Assembly: GCA_003510135.1 (NCBI GenBank) | Contig: DOKY01000038.1 | Span: 36,215-49,787, forward strand | From: Pseudothermotoga sp. | GTDB taxonomy: Bacteria > Thermotogota > Thermotogae > Thermotogales > DSM-5069 | DNA: 13,573 nt | Reading direction: 5' to 3' | Shown here: positions 7,012-13,573 of the stretch, in pieces | Position numbering within the stretch: the stretch's first letter is position 1 | Layout of the letters: each line of letters opens with the position of its first letter | Notes under the pieces: generated by a model | Told to the model about the DNA's origin: nothing | The model's input: the letters and a program-made list of their open reading frames with translations, nothing else | Database searches by the model: none | Translations under genes and position numbers: made by a program

Positions 7012-7920
7012 ATGTACGACTCTTATGGAAGGAACATAAACTATCTTCGACTCTCGATCACGAACAGGTGTAACTTCGACTGTTTTTTCTGTTCTTCAAA
7101 CAGTCTTTCTGTTCGTGAACTCACGCTGGACGAGATTCGAATTCTTTCCGAATTCTTTTCGCAGCTAAAAATACAGCATGTGAGACTCACAGGTGGCGAA
7201 CCTACCCTCAGGGAAGATCTTGGCCAGATAATAGAGCTGCTCTCGAGACATTTCCACATCCTCGTCACGACCAACGGTTCAAGATTGAAAGATTTGGCCA
7301 GGCTTTTCAGCAAATACGACGTGCGAGTGAACCTCTCACTTCACAGTCTCGACGAAGAAACCTTCTACAGGATCACTCGCGCGGAGTTGAAAGACGTTCT
7401 GGATGGTCTGAAGGCTGCTCTGAACGAAGGACTCAACGTTAAACTCAACTGTGTCGTGAGCGAATACAACGTGGACGAAATCGCAGAATTGGTTCGCTTC
7501 GCAAGCAAGCTGAGAACACCCATCAGGTTCATTGAGCTCATGCCGGTGGGTCAGAACAACAAAGCTGTACCGCTGAACGAGATCTTCGACCGTTTAAAAG
7601 ATTTCGATCTCAAACCCGTCGATGCCAAGCTCGGTTTTGGCCCGGCGAGTTACTACGTCACAAAGGATGGCAACTACGTCGGAATCATTGCCGCTCTGAG
7701 CAAGAACTTCTGTGACAGTTGCAACAAGATCAGACTGAGCAGCGATGGTAAGCTTTATCCATGCCTGGGTTCAAACTTTTACGTGGATCTCAGACAGATC
7801 CTGAACCGTCCCAGAGAGGAAATTCTCAAGCTCATGAAACAGGCCATAGAGGCCAAACCTTTGAAGCACAGAATGAATGAAATGCCTGCTTCAAACAGCA
7901 TGAGAGAGCTTGGAGGTTGA
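7012..7920 (+). CDS. moaA: GTP 3',8-cyclase MoaA (radical SAM, molybdenum/tungsten cofactor synthesis)
   Basis: 302 aa. It makes (8S)-3',8-cyclo-7,8-dihydroguanosine 5'-triphosphate from GTP, the first step to the pterin cofactor, in the cytosol. The N-terminal DSYGRNINYLRLSITNRCN is the family signature. The SAM cluster is C20-x3-C24-x2-C27 and the glycine-rich SAM motif is LTGGEPTLR (59-67). The second cluster is C234-x2-C237-x13-C251 (FCDSCNKIRLSSDGKLYPC). The protein ends in the conserved GG that MoaA needs for activity. It is slightly shorter than the usual 320-340 aa. A lysine stands at the first of the two usual arginines in the CNRxRL motif. The start at 7012 has no ribosome site and lies 11 bases behind the adenine deaminase stop. 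Confidence 0.93.
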   Translation: MYDSYGRNINYLRLSITNRCNFDCFFCSSNSLSVRELTLDEIRILSEFFSQLKIQHVRLTGGEPTLREDLGQIIELLSRHFHILVTTNGSRLKDLARLFSKYDVRVNLSLHSLDEETFYRITRAELKDVLDGLKAALNEGLNVKLNCVVSEYNVDEIAELVRFASKLRTPIRFIELMPVGQNNKAVPLNEIFDRLKDFDLKPVDAKLGFGPASYYVTKDGNYVGIIAALSKNFCDSCNKIRLSSDGKLYPCLGSNFYVDLRQILNRPREEILKLMKQAIEAKPLKHRMNEMPASNSMRELGG

Positions 7921-7923
7921 GCG

Positions 7924-8397
7924 ATGCCGGAATTCTCGCATCTGGACGATCAGGGTAACGCGAGGATGGTTGATGTCTCTCAAAAGCAGGATACCGAAAG
8001 GATTGCAATTGCGCAGGCAAAAGTGCGAATGAAGCCAGAGACGCTGAAGATGATTCTGGAAGGCTCCATCAAGAAAGGTGACGTACTCACCACCGCAAAG
8101 ATCGCCGCAATAATGGCCGCGAAAAGAACCTCCGAGCTCATTCCTCTGTGCCACAACATCAACCTTTCACACGTGGATGTCGAGTTCGAACCGGACGTTG
8201 AAAAAGGGATCCTGGCCATAAGGAGTAGCGTCAAGTGCGTTGGCAAGACGGGCGTCGAAATGGAAGCGCTGGTTTCCGCATCGATCGCCGCGCTCACCGT
8301 GTATGACATGTGCAAATCTGCCGAGCGGGGTATCGTTGTTGAAGAGATCTGCTTGCTGTACAAGGCAGGTGGCAAATCCGGTGAATGGAAAAAGTGA
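7924..8397 (+). CDS. moaC: cyclic pyranopterin monophosphate synthase MoaC
   Basis: 157 aa, full family length. It converts the MoaA product into cyclic pyranopterin monophosphate, step two of the cofactor pathway. Motifs are FSHLDDQGNARMVDVS (4-19), KRTSELIPLCHN (67-78) and GVEMEALVSASIAALTVYDMCKS (110-132). Residues known to matter in E. coli MoaC, K51, H77, D128 and K131, occur at the same numbers here. GGAGG at 7912-7916 gives a seven-base spacing to ATG 7924, and only three bases separate it from the moaA stop. It overlaps the following MOSC gene by 17 bases. moaA and moaC together give the complete precursor-forming step. moaD, moaE, moeA and mogA are not in the window. Confidence 0.95.
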   Translation: MPEFSHLDDQGNARMVDVSQKQDTERIAIAQAKVRMKPETLKMILEGSIKKGDVLTTAKIAAIMAAKRTSELIPLCHNINLSHVDVEFEPDVEKGILAIRSSVKCVGKTGVEMEALVSASIAALTVYDMCKSAERGIVVEEICLLYKAGGKSGEWKK

Positions 8398-8839
8398 ACT
8401 CACCGCGATCGTGCTCTCCGTGAACGTGTCCAAGATGAAGGGTGTGAAGAAGATCCCGCAGGAGCAAATAGTGTTGATCGAAAATCACGGAGTTCTCAAC
8501 GACGCACACGCTGGCGACTGGCACAGACAGGTCTCCATGCTCTCAAAGAGTAGCATAGACAAAGCCAGAAGCTGGGGCATAGACGTTTCTTTCGGAGATT
8601 TTGCTGAGAACATAACCATTGATGGTGTGGACGTGTGGAAGTTGCCCGTCGGAACGAAGGTGTACATAAACGATGCGATACTGGAGGTTACGCAAATAGG
8701 TAAAGAATGCCACGATCGCTGCGCCATAGCGAAAATGGTTGGAAAGTGTGTCATGCCCGTCGAAGGCATTTTTCTCAAAGTTTTGAAGGGTGGAACGGTG
8801 AAACCCAACGACAAGGTGGTGTTTGTCCTTCCCGGATGA
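8381..8839 (+). CDS. MOSC-domain protein (cofactor-associated, possible sulfur carrier)
   Basis: 152 aa single-domain MOSC protein. GTG 8381 is the start: it is in frame, about eight bases behind AGGTGG, and it begins MNGKSELTAIVLSVNVSKMKG as in relatives. Motifs are DAHAGDWHRQVSMLS (41-55), GDFAENITIDGVD (72-84), LPVGT (88-92) and IGKECHDRCAI (106-116), followed by GKCVMPVEGIF (121-131). C110, C114 and C123 are conserved-type cysteines. The MOSC family, named after the molybdenum cofactor sulfurase C-terminus, binds the cofactor or carries sulfur to it. Small stand-alone members of this type often sit with moaC or mogA. Its exact reaction is unknown. It overlaps moaC by 17 bases and tupA by 4, so it clearly belongs to this operon. 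Confidence 0.85.
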   Translation: MNGKSELTAIVLSVNVSKMKGVKKIPQEQIVLIENHGVLNDAHAGDWHRQVSMLSKSSIDKARSWGIDVSFGDFAENITIDGVDVWKLPVGTKVYINDAILEVTQIGKECHDRCAIAKMVGKCVMPVEGIFLKVLKGGTVKPNDKVVFVLPG

Positions 8840-9615
8840 GAAACCTACTGATCTTTTTCTTGTTTCTGTCTGTCACGTTGCTTTCCAGACAACTGATCAT
8901 CGCAACGACGACGAGCCTCTACGAAACCGGTTTGCTCGATCTTCTCAAGACTCAGTTCGAGAAGAGATACGCCGTCCAGGTCGTGCTCGCACCGGTGGGC
9001 AGCGGCATGGCGTTAGCTATGGGCAGGCGCGGTGATGCGGACCTGCTCTTAGTGCATTCTCCCGCGGACGAGGAACAGTTCATGAAGGAAGGATTCGGGC
9101 TGGAAAGAGCGAGCCTCATGTACAACGATTTCGTCATCGTCGGACCGAAAGAATGGCAAGAAAGAAGGTTCGAAGATGTTCTTTCGTTCATGAGATACAT
9201 CTATGAGAATCAATTGCTGTTCGTTTCGAGAGCGGATGGCTCTGGAACGCACAGAAAAGAGCAGGAGCTCTGGAAAAACATCAACGTGATACCGCAAGGA
9301 AAATGGTACTACGCGGCCGGCACAGGAATGACTCAAACGCTTCTGATCGCTGACGAACTGAGGGCCTTCTGCCTCACAGACAGGGCGACTTTCGAAATGG
9401 TGAAGAAAAGGCTGAGTCTGAAGATCTGTTACGAGGACGGCGAGCTTTTGAGGAACGTCTACAGCGTCATTCTGGTGAATCCCAAAAACGGAAAGAGAGT
9501 GAACCATGAAGATGCGAAAAAGTTCTTCGACTTTCTTTTCGAAGATTCCACGCTTGAGCTGATCGAAAACTATTCCGTAAACGGCGTGAAGCTTTTCAGA
9601 GTGTTCAAAAGATGA
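8836..9615 (+). CDS. tupA: tungstate ABC transporter substrate-binding protein TupA
   Basis: 259 aa secreted binding protein for tungstate. The start at ATG 8836 overlaps the MOSC stop (ATGA). A longer frame from 8707 exists but only repeats the MOSC coding region. Residues 1-18 form a short hydrophobic signal peptide (MRNLLIFFLFLSVTLLSR) without a lipobox cysteine. The mature protein opens with ATTTSLYETGLLDLL. TTTS (24-27) is the TupA anion-binding motif. VGSGMALAMGRRGDADLLLV, MYNDFVIVGP, SRADGSGTHRKE and AGTGMTQTL are further TupA blocks that shape the oxyanion site. This pattern separates TupA from the molybdate proteins ModA and WtpA, so tungstate is the expected ligand. It feeds TupB and TupC. 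Confidence 0.92.
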   Translation: MRNLLIFFLFLSVTLLSRQLIIATTTSLYETGLLDLLKTQFEKRYAVQVVLAPVGSGMALAMGRRGDADLLLVHSPADEEQFMKEGFGLERASLMYNDFVIVGPKEWQERRFEDVLSFMRYIYENQLLFVSRADGSGTHRKEQELWKNINVIPQGKWYYAAGTGMTQTLLIADELRAFCLTDRATFEMVKKRLSLKICYEDGELLRNVYSVILVNPKNGKRVNHEDAKKFFDFLFEDSTLELIENYSVNGVKLFRVFKR

Positions 9616-10253
9616 GCGAGCTCGTTGAAATTTCGCTCAGGTCCATCTACGTCAACTGCCTTGCGACGCTCATAGCTTCCCTGATAGGCGTACCGCTGGC
9701 GCTCCTTTTGAACGTTGCAAGACCTCGTTTCAGAGATGGTCTCGTTCTTATCTTTCAAACGCTCGTTGGAATTCCTCCTGTGCTGGTTGGCCTGGTCCTC
9801 TGGCTTCTGCTTTCGAGAAGCGGCCCACTCGGTGGATTGAACCTTCTCTACACCACAACTGTGATGATCGTTGCTCAGATTCTCATCGCGCTGCCGATTA
9901 TCGTTACGATGTGTCATTCACACTTTGCGAGGGTGGATGAAAAGATCAAACTGCTGGTTCGAACGCTCGGCGCGGACAAACTTCAGTTCATGGGAGCGAT
10001 GATGAGAGAATCGCTTTCCGGCGTTCTTTCGGCGATCCTCACGGCCTTCGGGAGGGTCGCGGGTGAAGTGGGTGCGGTCATGATCGTGGGGGGAAATATC
10101 CTTGGAAAAACGCGTGTCCTGACAACCTCGATTGTTCTCTATACAAACACCGGTCAGTTCGAAAAGGCCATTCTCGCCGGTATTATTCTTCTCTTCATTG
10201 CTTTCACGGTGAACCTCACGGCAACTTTGTTTTCAAAGAGGTCGGAGAGATGA
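9612..10253 (+). CDS. tupB: tungstate ABC transporter permease TupB
   Basis: 213 aa membrane protein, slightly short for the family. It begins SLRSIYVNCLATLIASLIGV, followed by LIFQTLVGIPPVLVGLVLWL, a TupB mark. The ATPase-docking loop is near residues 112-130 (LLVRTLGADKLQFMGAMM), and GRVAGEVGAVMIVGGNI follows, also typical. As a homodimer it would form the tungstate channel in the inner membrane. The start overlaps the tupA stop by four bases (ATGA) and has no ribosome site of its own. The end overlaps tupC the same way, so the three are translationally linked. Confidence 0.92.
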   Translation: MSELVEISLRSIYVNCLATLIASLIGVPLALLLNVARPRFRDGLVLIFQTLVGIPPVLVGLVLWLLLSRSGPLGGLNLLYTTTVMIVAQILIALPIIVTMCHSHFARVDEKIKLLVRTLGADKLQFMGAMMRESLSGVLSAILTAFGRVAGEVGAVMIVGGNILGKTRVLTTSIVLYTNTGQFEKAILAGIILLFIAFTVNLTATLFSKRSER

Positions 10254-10897
10254 ACATTTACAGCGTGGAACAGCTCAGATTCAGCTACGACGGGAAGTTC
10301 ACGCTTTTCATAGAGAAGTTCGAGATGGGAGAGAGTTGCGTCGGACTCGTTGGACCATCTGGCAGTGGAAAAACAACATTGCTTTTGAATCTCGCGCTTC
10401 TCCTGAAGGGAACATGGAAGAAGTTTCAGTTCCTGGAGGAGGATGTCACCGAGACGAACATGGAACGTTTGAGACGCAGAGTCACGTACGTTGCGCAGCA
10501 TCCTATTCTCTTGAGAAGAACGGTTTTTGAAAATATCGCTTATCCCTTGTTGCTGAGACGGATCTCAAAAGAGAAGATCACGGAACGTGTGGAAATGATC
10601 GCCCAGCTGTTCGATCTGAAAGATCTTTTGAACAAGAAACCCTGGCAACTCTCAGGCGGTCAAGCCAAAAGGGCCTGTCTTGCGAGGGCCTTCGTTTTCG
10701 AACCGAAGGTGATTCTTCTGGACGAACCCACGGCGGACTTAGACGAGAAGAGCAGAAGGATTCTAAACGACGTGCTGAGGATCTACTCGGATCGAACCAG
10801 TTTCATCATCGTTTCTCACGAAATCGACTGGCTTTCGGACCTGTGTGAGAAGATCTACGCAATGAACGACGGTGTTCTGAAAGGAATGAAGAGCTAA
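10250..10897 (+). CDS. tupC: tungstate ABC transporter ATP-binding protein TupC
   Basis: 215 aa ATPase of the tungstate importer. Walker A is GPSGSGKTT (residues 35-43), signature LSGGQAKR (134-141), Walker B VILLDEP (D158, E159), D-loop TADLD, and switch histidine H190 (VSHEI). There is no C-terminal regulatory domain, unlike the PotA-like ATPase in this window, and the length is normal for a short single-domain TupC. The start overlaps the tupB stop (ATGA), with GGAGAG directly in front. It is the last gene of the cofactor/tungsten block, and a 31-base gap follows before the glycosyltransferase. Confidence 0.9.
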   Translation: MNIYSVEQLRFSYDGKFTLFIEKFEMGESCVGLVGPSGSGKTTLLLNLALLLKGTWKKFQFLEEDVTETNMERLRRRVTYVAQHPILLRRTVFENIAYPLLLRRISKEKITERVEMIAQLFDLKDLLNKKPWQLSGGQAKRACLARAFVFEPKVILLDEPTADLDEKSRRILNDVLRIYSDRTSFIIVSHEIDWLSDLCEKIYAMNDGVLKGMKS

Positions 10898-10915
10898 AAC
10901 TGAGAAAAATTAAGT

Positions 10916-10922
10916 GGAGGTG
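10916..10922 (+). promoter_or_regulatory. ribosome binding site setting a TTG start for the glycosyltransferase
   Basis: GGAGGTG (10916-10922) is a near-perfect ribosome site. The in-frame GTG at 10914 lies inside it and so cannot be the start. TTG 10929 is in frame with a six-base spacing and is chosen. Confidence 0.75.
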
Positions 10923-10928
10923 CAAACG

Positions 10929-13514
10929 TTGCAGAAAAGAAAGTGCCTTCTTTCCGTCGCGATGATCGTCAAGGACGAAGAACACAACATAAGGCGTGCC
11001 CTGGATAGCATCAAGGACGTTGCCGACGAGATCATCGTTGTCGATACAGGTTCAACCGACAGAACGCCGCAGATCGTCAGAGAATACACGGACAAACTCT
11101 ACTTTCATCCCTGGAAGAACGATTTCTCAGAGGCGCGAAACAATTCCTTGAAATATCCCACGTGCGAATGGGTCTTCATCTACGATGCAGACGAAGAGGT
11201 CTCGGAAGATTTCAAAAAGAACATAAGAAGCTTTCTGGAGAGTTTGCCTTCGGATGTGAACACCGTTTATTTACCCACCCTCAGCTATCTGGACTGGGAT
11301 TTCAAGAGAACAGAGGTCGCCTCAACTCCACGGATCTTTCGCAACGGTACCGTGTACTACAAAAACATCGTGCACAACCAGGCCATATACAAACCAAAGG
11401 TCGTGAACGCGAACTTTTTGATCTACCACTACGGCTACATCTGGACCAGAAAGTTGAAGAAACAGAAGTACGAGCGCACAGCCAGTTTGATAAGAAAGCA
11501 CCTTGAAGCCTGCAAGGACGACACAGAAAGACTCTACTATCTGGTGCAGCTGTACAAAACAGAGAAAACCGGTGGCACAGCGTGTCGAGCGAACGAGGTG
11601 GGCTGGCAGGCTTTGCAACTTCTGAAGAGACTCACCTCGATTCCCGCCATAGGTCTTGAATTTCTTTATCTCTTCTCGGTGGATCTTCTCAATGCCGGTC
11701 TGAACGATCTTGCCGAACAGCTTTCTAAAATAGCGATTCAAGCGGTCCCGGAATATCCAGATCCGTACCTTTCTTTGATCCATGTGAGTTTCAAGAGAAA
11801 AGACTGGCGGAGTCTTTTGAAGCACTACAATGACTTCAAGAAAGCTGTGGAACATGCGTCGGTCAACATCGAGAAGTTCGGCTGGACGATCATGAGCTTT
11901 AAAGACGTTCCCACGGCGGACGTTCTGGCCATGATCGCCGCCATAGAACTGGAAGACTACGATAAGTTCAACAAGATAGCACTCGAAAGGTTTGGCAAGA
12001 ACGAGGATGTGAGGGAAGACCTGGTTCAGTACCTGCTCAACAGGGCGAGCGCGAAGGATGTAGAGAAGGCTCTGGCCGGTCTGAAAAAGCTCATAGAATT
12101 TGCGAAGAGGAAGAATTTGCGTCTGAACGCACAACCTTTCTACGAAAAGGTCGTTGAAAAACGTCTGCCCGTCAGGATCGAGGAGATACTTCTCTCACAG
12201 ATCACGCCGTTTTCTTACGTGCTGCTGAAGCGGTTGGAAACAAACGCGGATCTGTTGCTCGATTTTCTGTGCTCGGGTCAGTACGAGAAGCTCGTTCACG
12301 AGAACGGAGTCGGAGGATTGCTTTTCGTCTACACACACCTTCCGGACAACGAGAAAAAGCTCTTCCTGGAGAAGTTTTTAGAAGATGAAGATAGTCTGAT
12401 CAAAGGCGTGGCGAGAGCTCTGTACGCCGACCATCTCCTGAAGGAGTCCAGATTCCTCGAAGCCATAAGATCCTACAGACACTCGATCGAACTGGTTCCG
12501 GAACTGTCTCAGTTCATCAAACCCATCGTGGAGGACCTCAAAACGCGGCTCGATCCAACGATCGAAGGAGTCTACGAAGAGCTTTACAGATTCTACGCTA
12601 AGCAGAAAGAATTCATGATAGACTTCAAAAAATACGCCGGAAACGATGTTTCAAAGCTCTACCTGATCTCGGACAGCGACGTGGCCCTCTACGTCTCAGC
12701 AGTGCACACTGACAAAGCCGAAAAGGCGGTCGAGCTTTTGGGCAAGATAAAAGAGCCTTCAAAGTTTCCCATGTACCACTACAGAATGGCGAAGTTCTAC
12801 AGCAAATTTGACAAAGAAAAAGCCTTCGCTCACCACATAAAAGCTGTCGAAGAGAACGAAAAGCTTGCCGACATAGCTTTCGGCAGGTTCGGCTATACTG
12901 GACTTTACCCCAACGCGACACTGAACTGGTTCGAAAAATCGGATCCCATCGTGTGGGTGGGCAATCTCTCGGAGAAATTCTGCACACTCGGTGTGATACA
13001 CCCGGTCCGGGCGTGGAAAAGATCGAAAAAAGGCTTGCTCTACGCCGTGCCGTATCCGATTGACGAGTCCATAAAGGCATACAAGGAGCTGGAAAAGGAA
13101 CTCGTTGTCGAACCGTTTACGAAACTGAAAGAACCCCAGCTTCGCCAGATGCTTGTCGAAACCGGGTGGGACAACGTTGAAAAGGCAGAATCGCTCGAAA
13201 GTTTCGCGCAGCTCCTCGAAGATCTCGGGATCGAAACGTCGAAAGATTCCAAAAGGCGCATCGTCTTGGAAGGCGTCGAAACCCAGCTGGATCTGGGAAA
13301 GCTCCTTGGTGATGCCAAAGAGGCTCTGATCTTCTATCACTTTCCGAATCTTTCCGACGAGAACGATCCAGCCTGGTTCTACCCTGCGTTCAGAATCCTG
13401 CGCTCGAGTGCCCAGATGAAGAAGGAACTTTCCAAGCTCGGTTATGAAGTCGTCAGGGAATTCTTCCTCGACAGGAGCCTGAGGTGCGTCTGGGTGACCT
13501 TTTCCCACTACTGA
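10929..13514 (+). CDS. family 2 glycosyltransferase with long helical repeat-like C-terminal region
   Basis: 861 aa from TTG 10929. Residues 6-230 are a GT2 (GT-A fold) domain: LSVAMIVKDEEHNIRRALDS, then IIVVDTGSTDRT (35-46), HPWKNDFSEARNNSL (60-74), and the metal/sugar-nucleotide DxD as YDADEE (D86, D88). This domain order with DFSEARN matches TPR-linked glycosyltransferases such as the SunS-like group. Residues about 230-700 are rich in paired helices that look like TPR or similar repeats. The last 150 residues (GWDNVEKAESLES, then ALIFYHFPNLSDENDPAWFY) form a separate part I do not recognise. It would transfer a sugar onto a protein or surface polymer at the cytoplasmic side. The acceptor is unknown, and its link to the tungsten genes is positional only. 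The stop codon lies in the loop of a perfect hairpin. Confidence 0.85.
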   Translation: MQKRKCLLSVAMIVKDEEHNIRRALDSIKDVADEIIVVDTGSTDRTPQIVREYTDKLYFHPWKNDFSEARNNSLKYPTCEWVFIYDADEEVSEDFKKNIRSFLESLPSDVNTVYLPTLSYLDWDFKRTEVASTPRIFRNGTVYYKNIVHNQAIYKPKVVNANFLIYHYGYIWTRKLKKQKYERTASLIRKHLEACKDDTERLYYLVQLYKTEKTGGTACRANEVGWQALQLLKRLTSIPAIGLEFLYLFSVDLLNAGLNDLAEQLSKIAIQAVPEYPDPYLSLIHVSFKRKDWRSLLKHYNDFKKAVEHASVNIEKFGWTIMSFKDVPTADVLAMIAAIELEDYDKFNKIALERFGKNEDVREDLVQYLLNRASAKDVEKALAGLKKLIEFAKRKNLRLNAQPFYEKVVEKRLPVRIEEILLSQITPFSYVLLKRLETNADLLLDFLCSGQYEKLVHENGVGGLLFVYTHLPDNEKKLFLEKFLEDEDSLIKGVARALYADHLLKESRFLEAIRSYRHSIELVPELSQFIKPIVEDLKTRLDPTIEGVYEELYRFYAKQKEFMIDFKKYAGNDVSKLYLISDSDVALYVSAVHTDKAEKAVELLGKIKEPSKFPMYHYRMAKFYSKFDKEKAFAHHIKAVEENEKLADIAFGRFGYTGLYPNATLNWFEKSDPIVWVGNLSEKFCTLGVIHPVRAWKRSKKGLLYAVPYPIDESIKAYKELEKELVVEPFTKLKEPQLRQMLVETGWDNVEKAESLESFAQLLEDLGIETSKDSKRRIVLEGVETQLDLGKLLGDAKEALIFYHFPNLSDENDPAWFYPAFRILRSSAQMKKELSKLGYEVVREFFLDRSLRCVWVTFSHY

Positions 13515-13523
13515 AGTAGTGGG
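13504..13523. repeat. perfect inverted repeat shared by two convergent gene ends
   Basis: CCCACTAC (13504-13511) and GTAGTGGG (13516-13523) form an 8-bp perfect stem with loop TGAA. The loop holds the plus-strand stop TGA (13512-13514). The minus-strand stop TAG (13508-13510) lies in the left arm. Neither side has a run of T, so a classic terminator is less likely than a subterminal hairpin of an IS200/IS605 right end. A competing stem, AGTGG (13518-13522) with CCACT (13528-13532), can form instead. Confidence 0.6.
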
Positions 13524-13573
13524 CTTTCCACTTCAACATTAACATCCTTATCGTAGTTCCAACCACATTCGCA
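13508..13573 (-). CDS. tnpB: TnpB-like (IS200/IS605 OrfB) C-terminus, cut by window edge
   Basis: The minus strand from the right edge encodes CECGWNYDKDVNVEVESPLL and Q, then TAG. CxCGW..DKDVN is the last zinc-finger and RuvC-like block (usually CGW..DRDxNAAxNI) at the end of TnpB, the RNA-guided nuclease carried by IS200/IS605 elements. Only 21 residues are in the window. After DVN the usual AAxNI and the following 20-30 residues are absent and the frame goes straight to a VEVESPLLQ tail. That means either a short-tailed member or a copy with a deletion. It overlaps the glycosyltransferase end by seven bases in convergent orientation. The short length limits certainty. Confidence 0.55.
   Translation of the reverse strand, partial: CECGWNYDKDVNVEVESPLLQ

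Noticed and set aside
10898..10928. Possible terminator or promoter between tupC and the glycosyltransferase
   Set aside because: Only 31 bases, with no stem and no convincing -35/-10 pair. Read-through from the operon is more likely.
11322..12134. 270-codon minus-strand open frame inside the glycosyltransferase gene
   Set aside because: Antisense shadow: no start signal, no recognisable domain, and the plus strand is a clear protein throughout.
12759..13508. 249-codon minus-strand open frame near the right end
   Set aside because: Lies entirely opposite the glycosyltransferase C-terminal region, with no ribosome site and no family features.
1..13573. CRISPR array, tRNA or rRNA genes
   Set aside because: No regularly spaced direct repeats, cloverleaf pattern or rRNA-like stretch was seen on either strand.

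Overview
The window looks like a chromosomal segment from a member of the Thermotogota (Thermotoga or Pseudothermotoga-like). This is judged from protein style, the mix of GTG, TTG and ATG starts with strong GGAGG sites, and tightly overlapping genes; it is an inference from memory, not a database result. All intact genes in the middle lie on the plus strand. Both edges carry minus-strand genes cut by the window.

Left region (1-908, minus strand). The N-terminal half of an iolB-like gene (5-deoxy-glucuronate isomerase) runs off the left edge and has its own promoter-like sequence. Behind it, at 563-764, is a decayed gene: a lipoprotein-type signal peptide followed, in another frame, by the end of a fibronectin-III-like domain. 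Its promoter-like sequence still stands back to back with the promoter-like sequence of the plus-strand operon.

Purine region (915-7000, plus strand). A complete four-gene ABC importer of the spermidine/putrescine (PotABCD) type is followed directly by a nucleoside phosphorylase and an adenine deaminase, mostly with overlapping or touching ends. Context and key residues suggest that this importer and the two enzymes take up and break down a purine nucleoside or base rather than a polyamine.

Tungsten/pterin cofactor region (7012-10897, plus strand). moaA and moaC make the first pterin precursor. A small MOSC-domain protein follows, then a complete tungstate importer, tupA-tupB-tupC. The genes overlap by a few bases, so they look like one transcription unit. 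A perfect TATAAT lies just before moaA and may start a separate, almost leaderless transcript.

Right region (10929-13573). A large family-2 glycosyltransferase with a long helical repeat-like tail (861 aa, TTG start) ends in a perfect hairpin whose loop contains its stop codon. On the other strand the same hairpin contains the stop codon of a TnpB-like (IS200/IS605) C-terminus that runs off the right edge. The glycosyltransferase gene may therefore end at, or be ended by, an insertion element.

No rRNA, tRNA or CRISPR array was seen.
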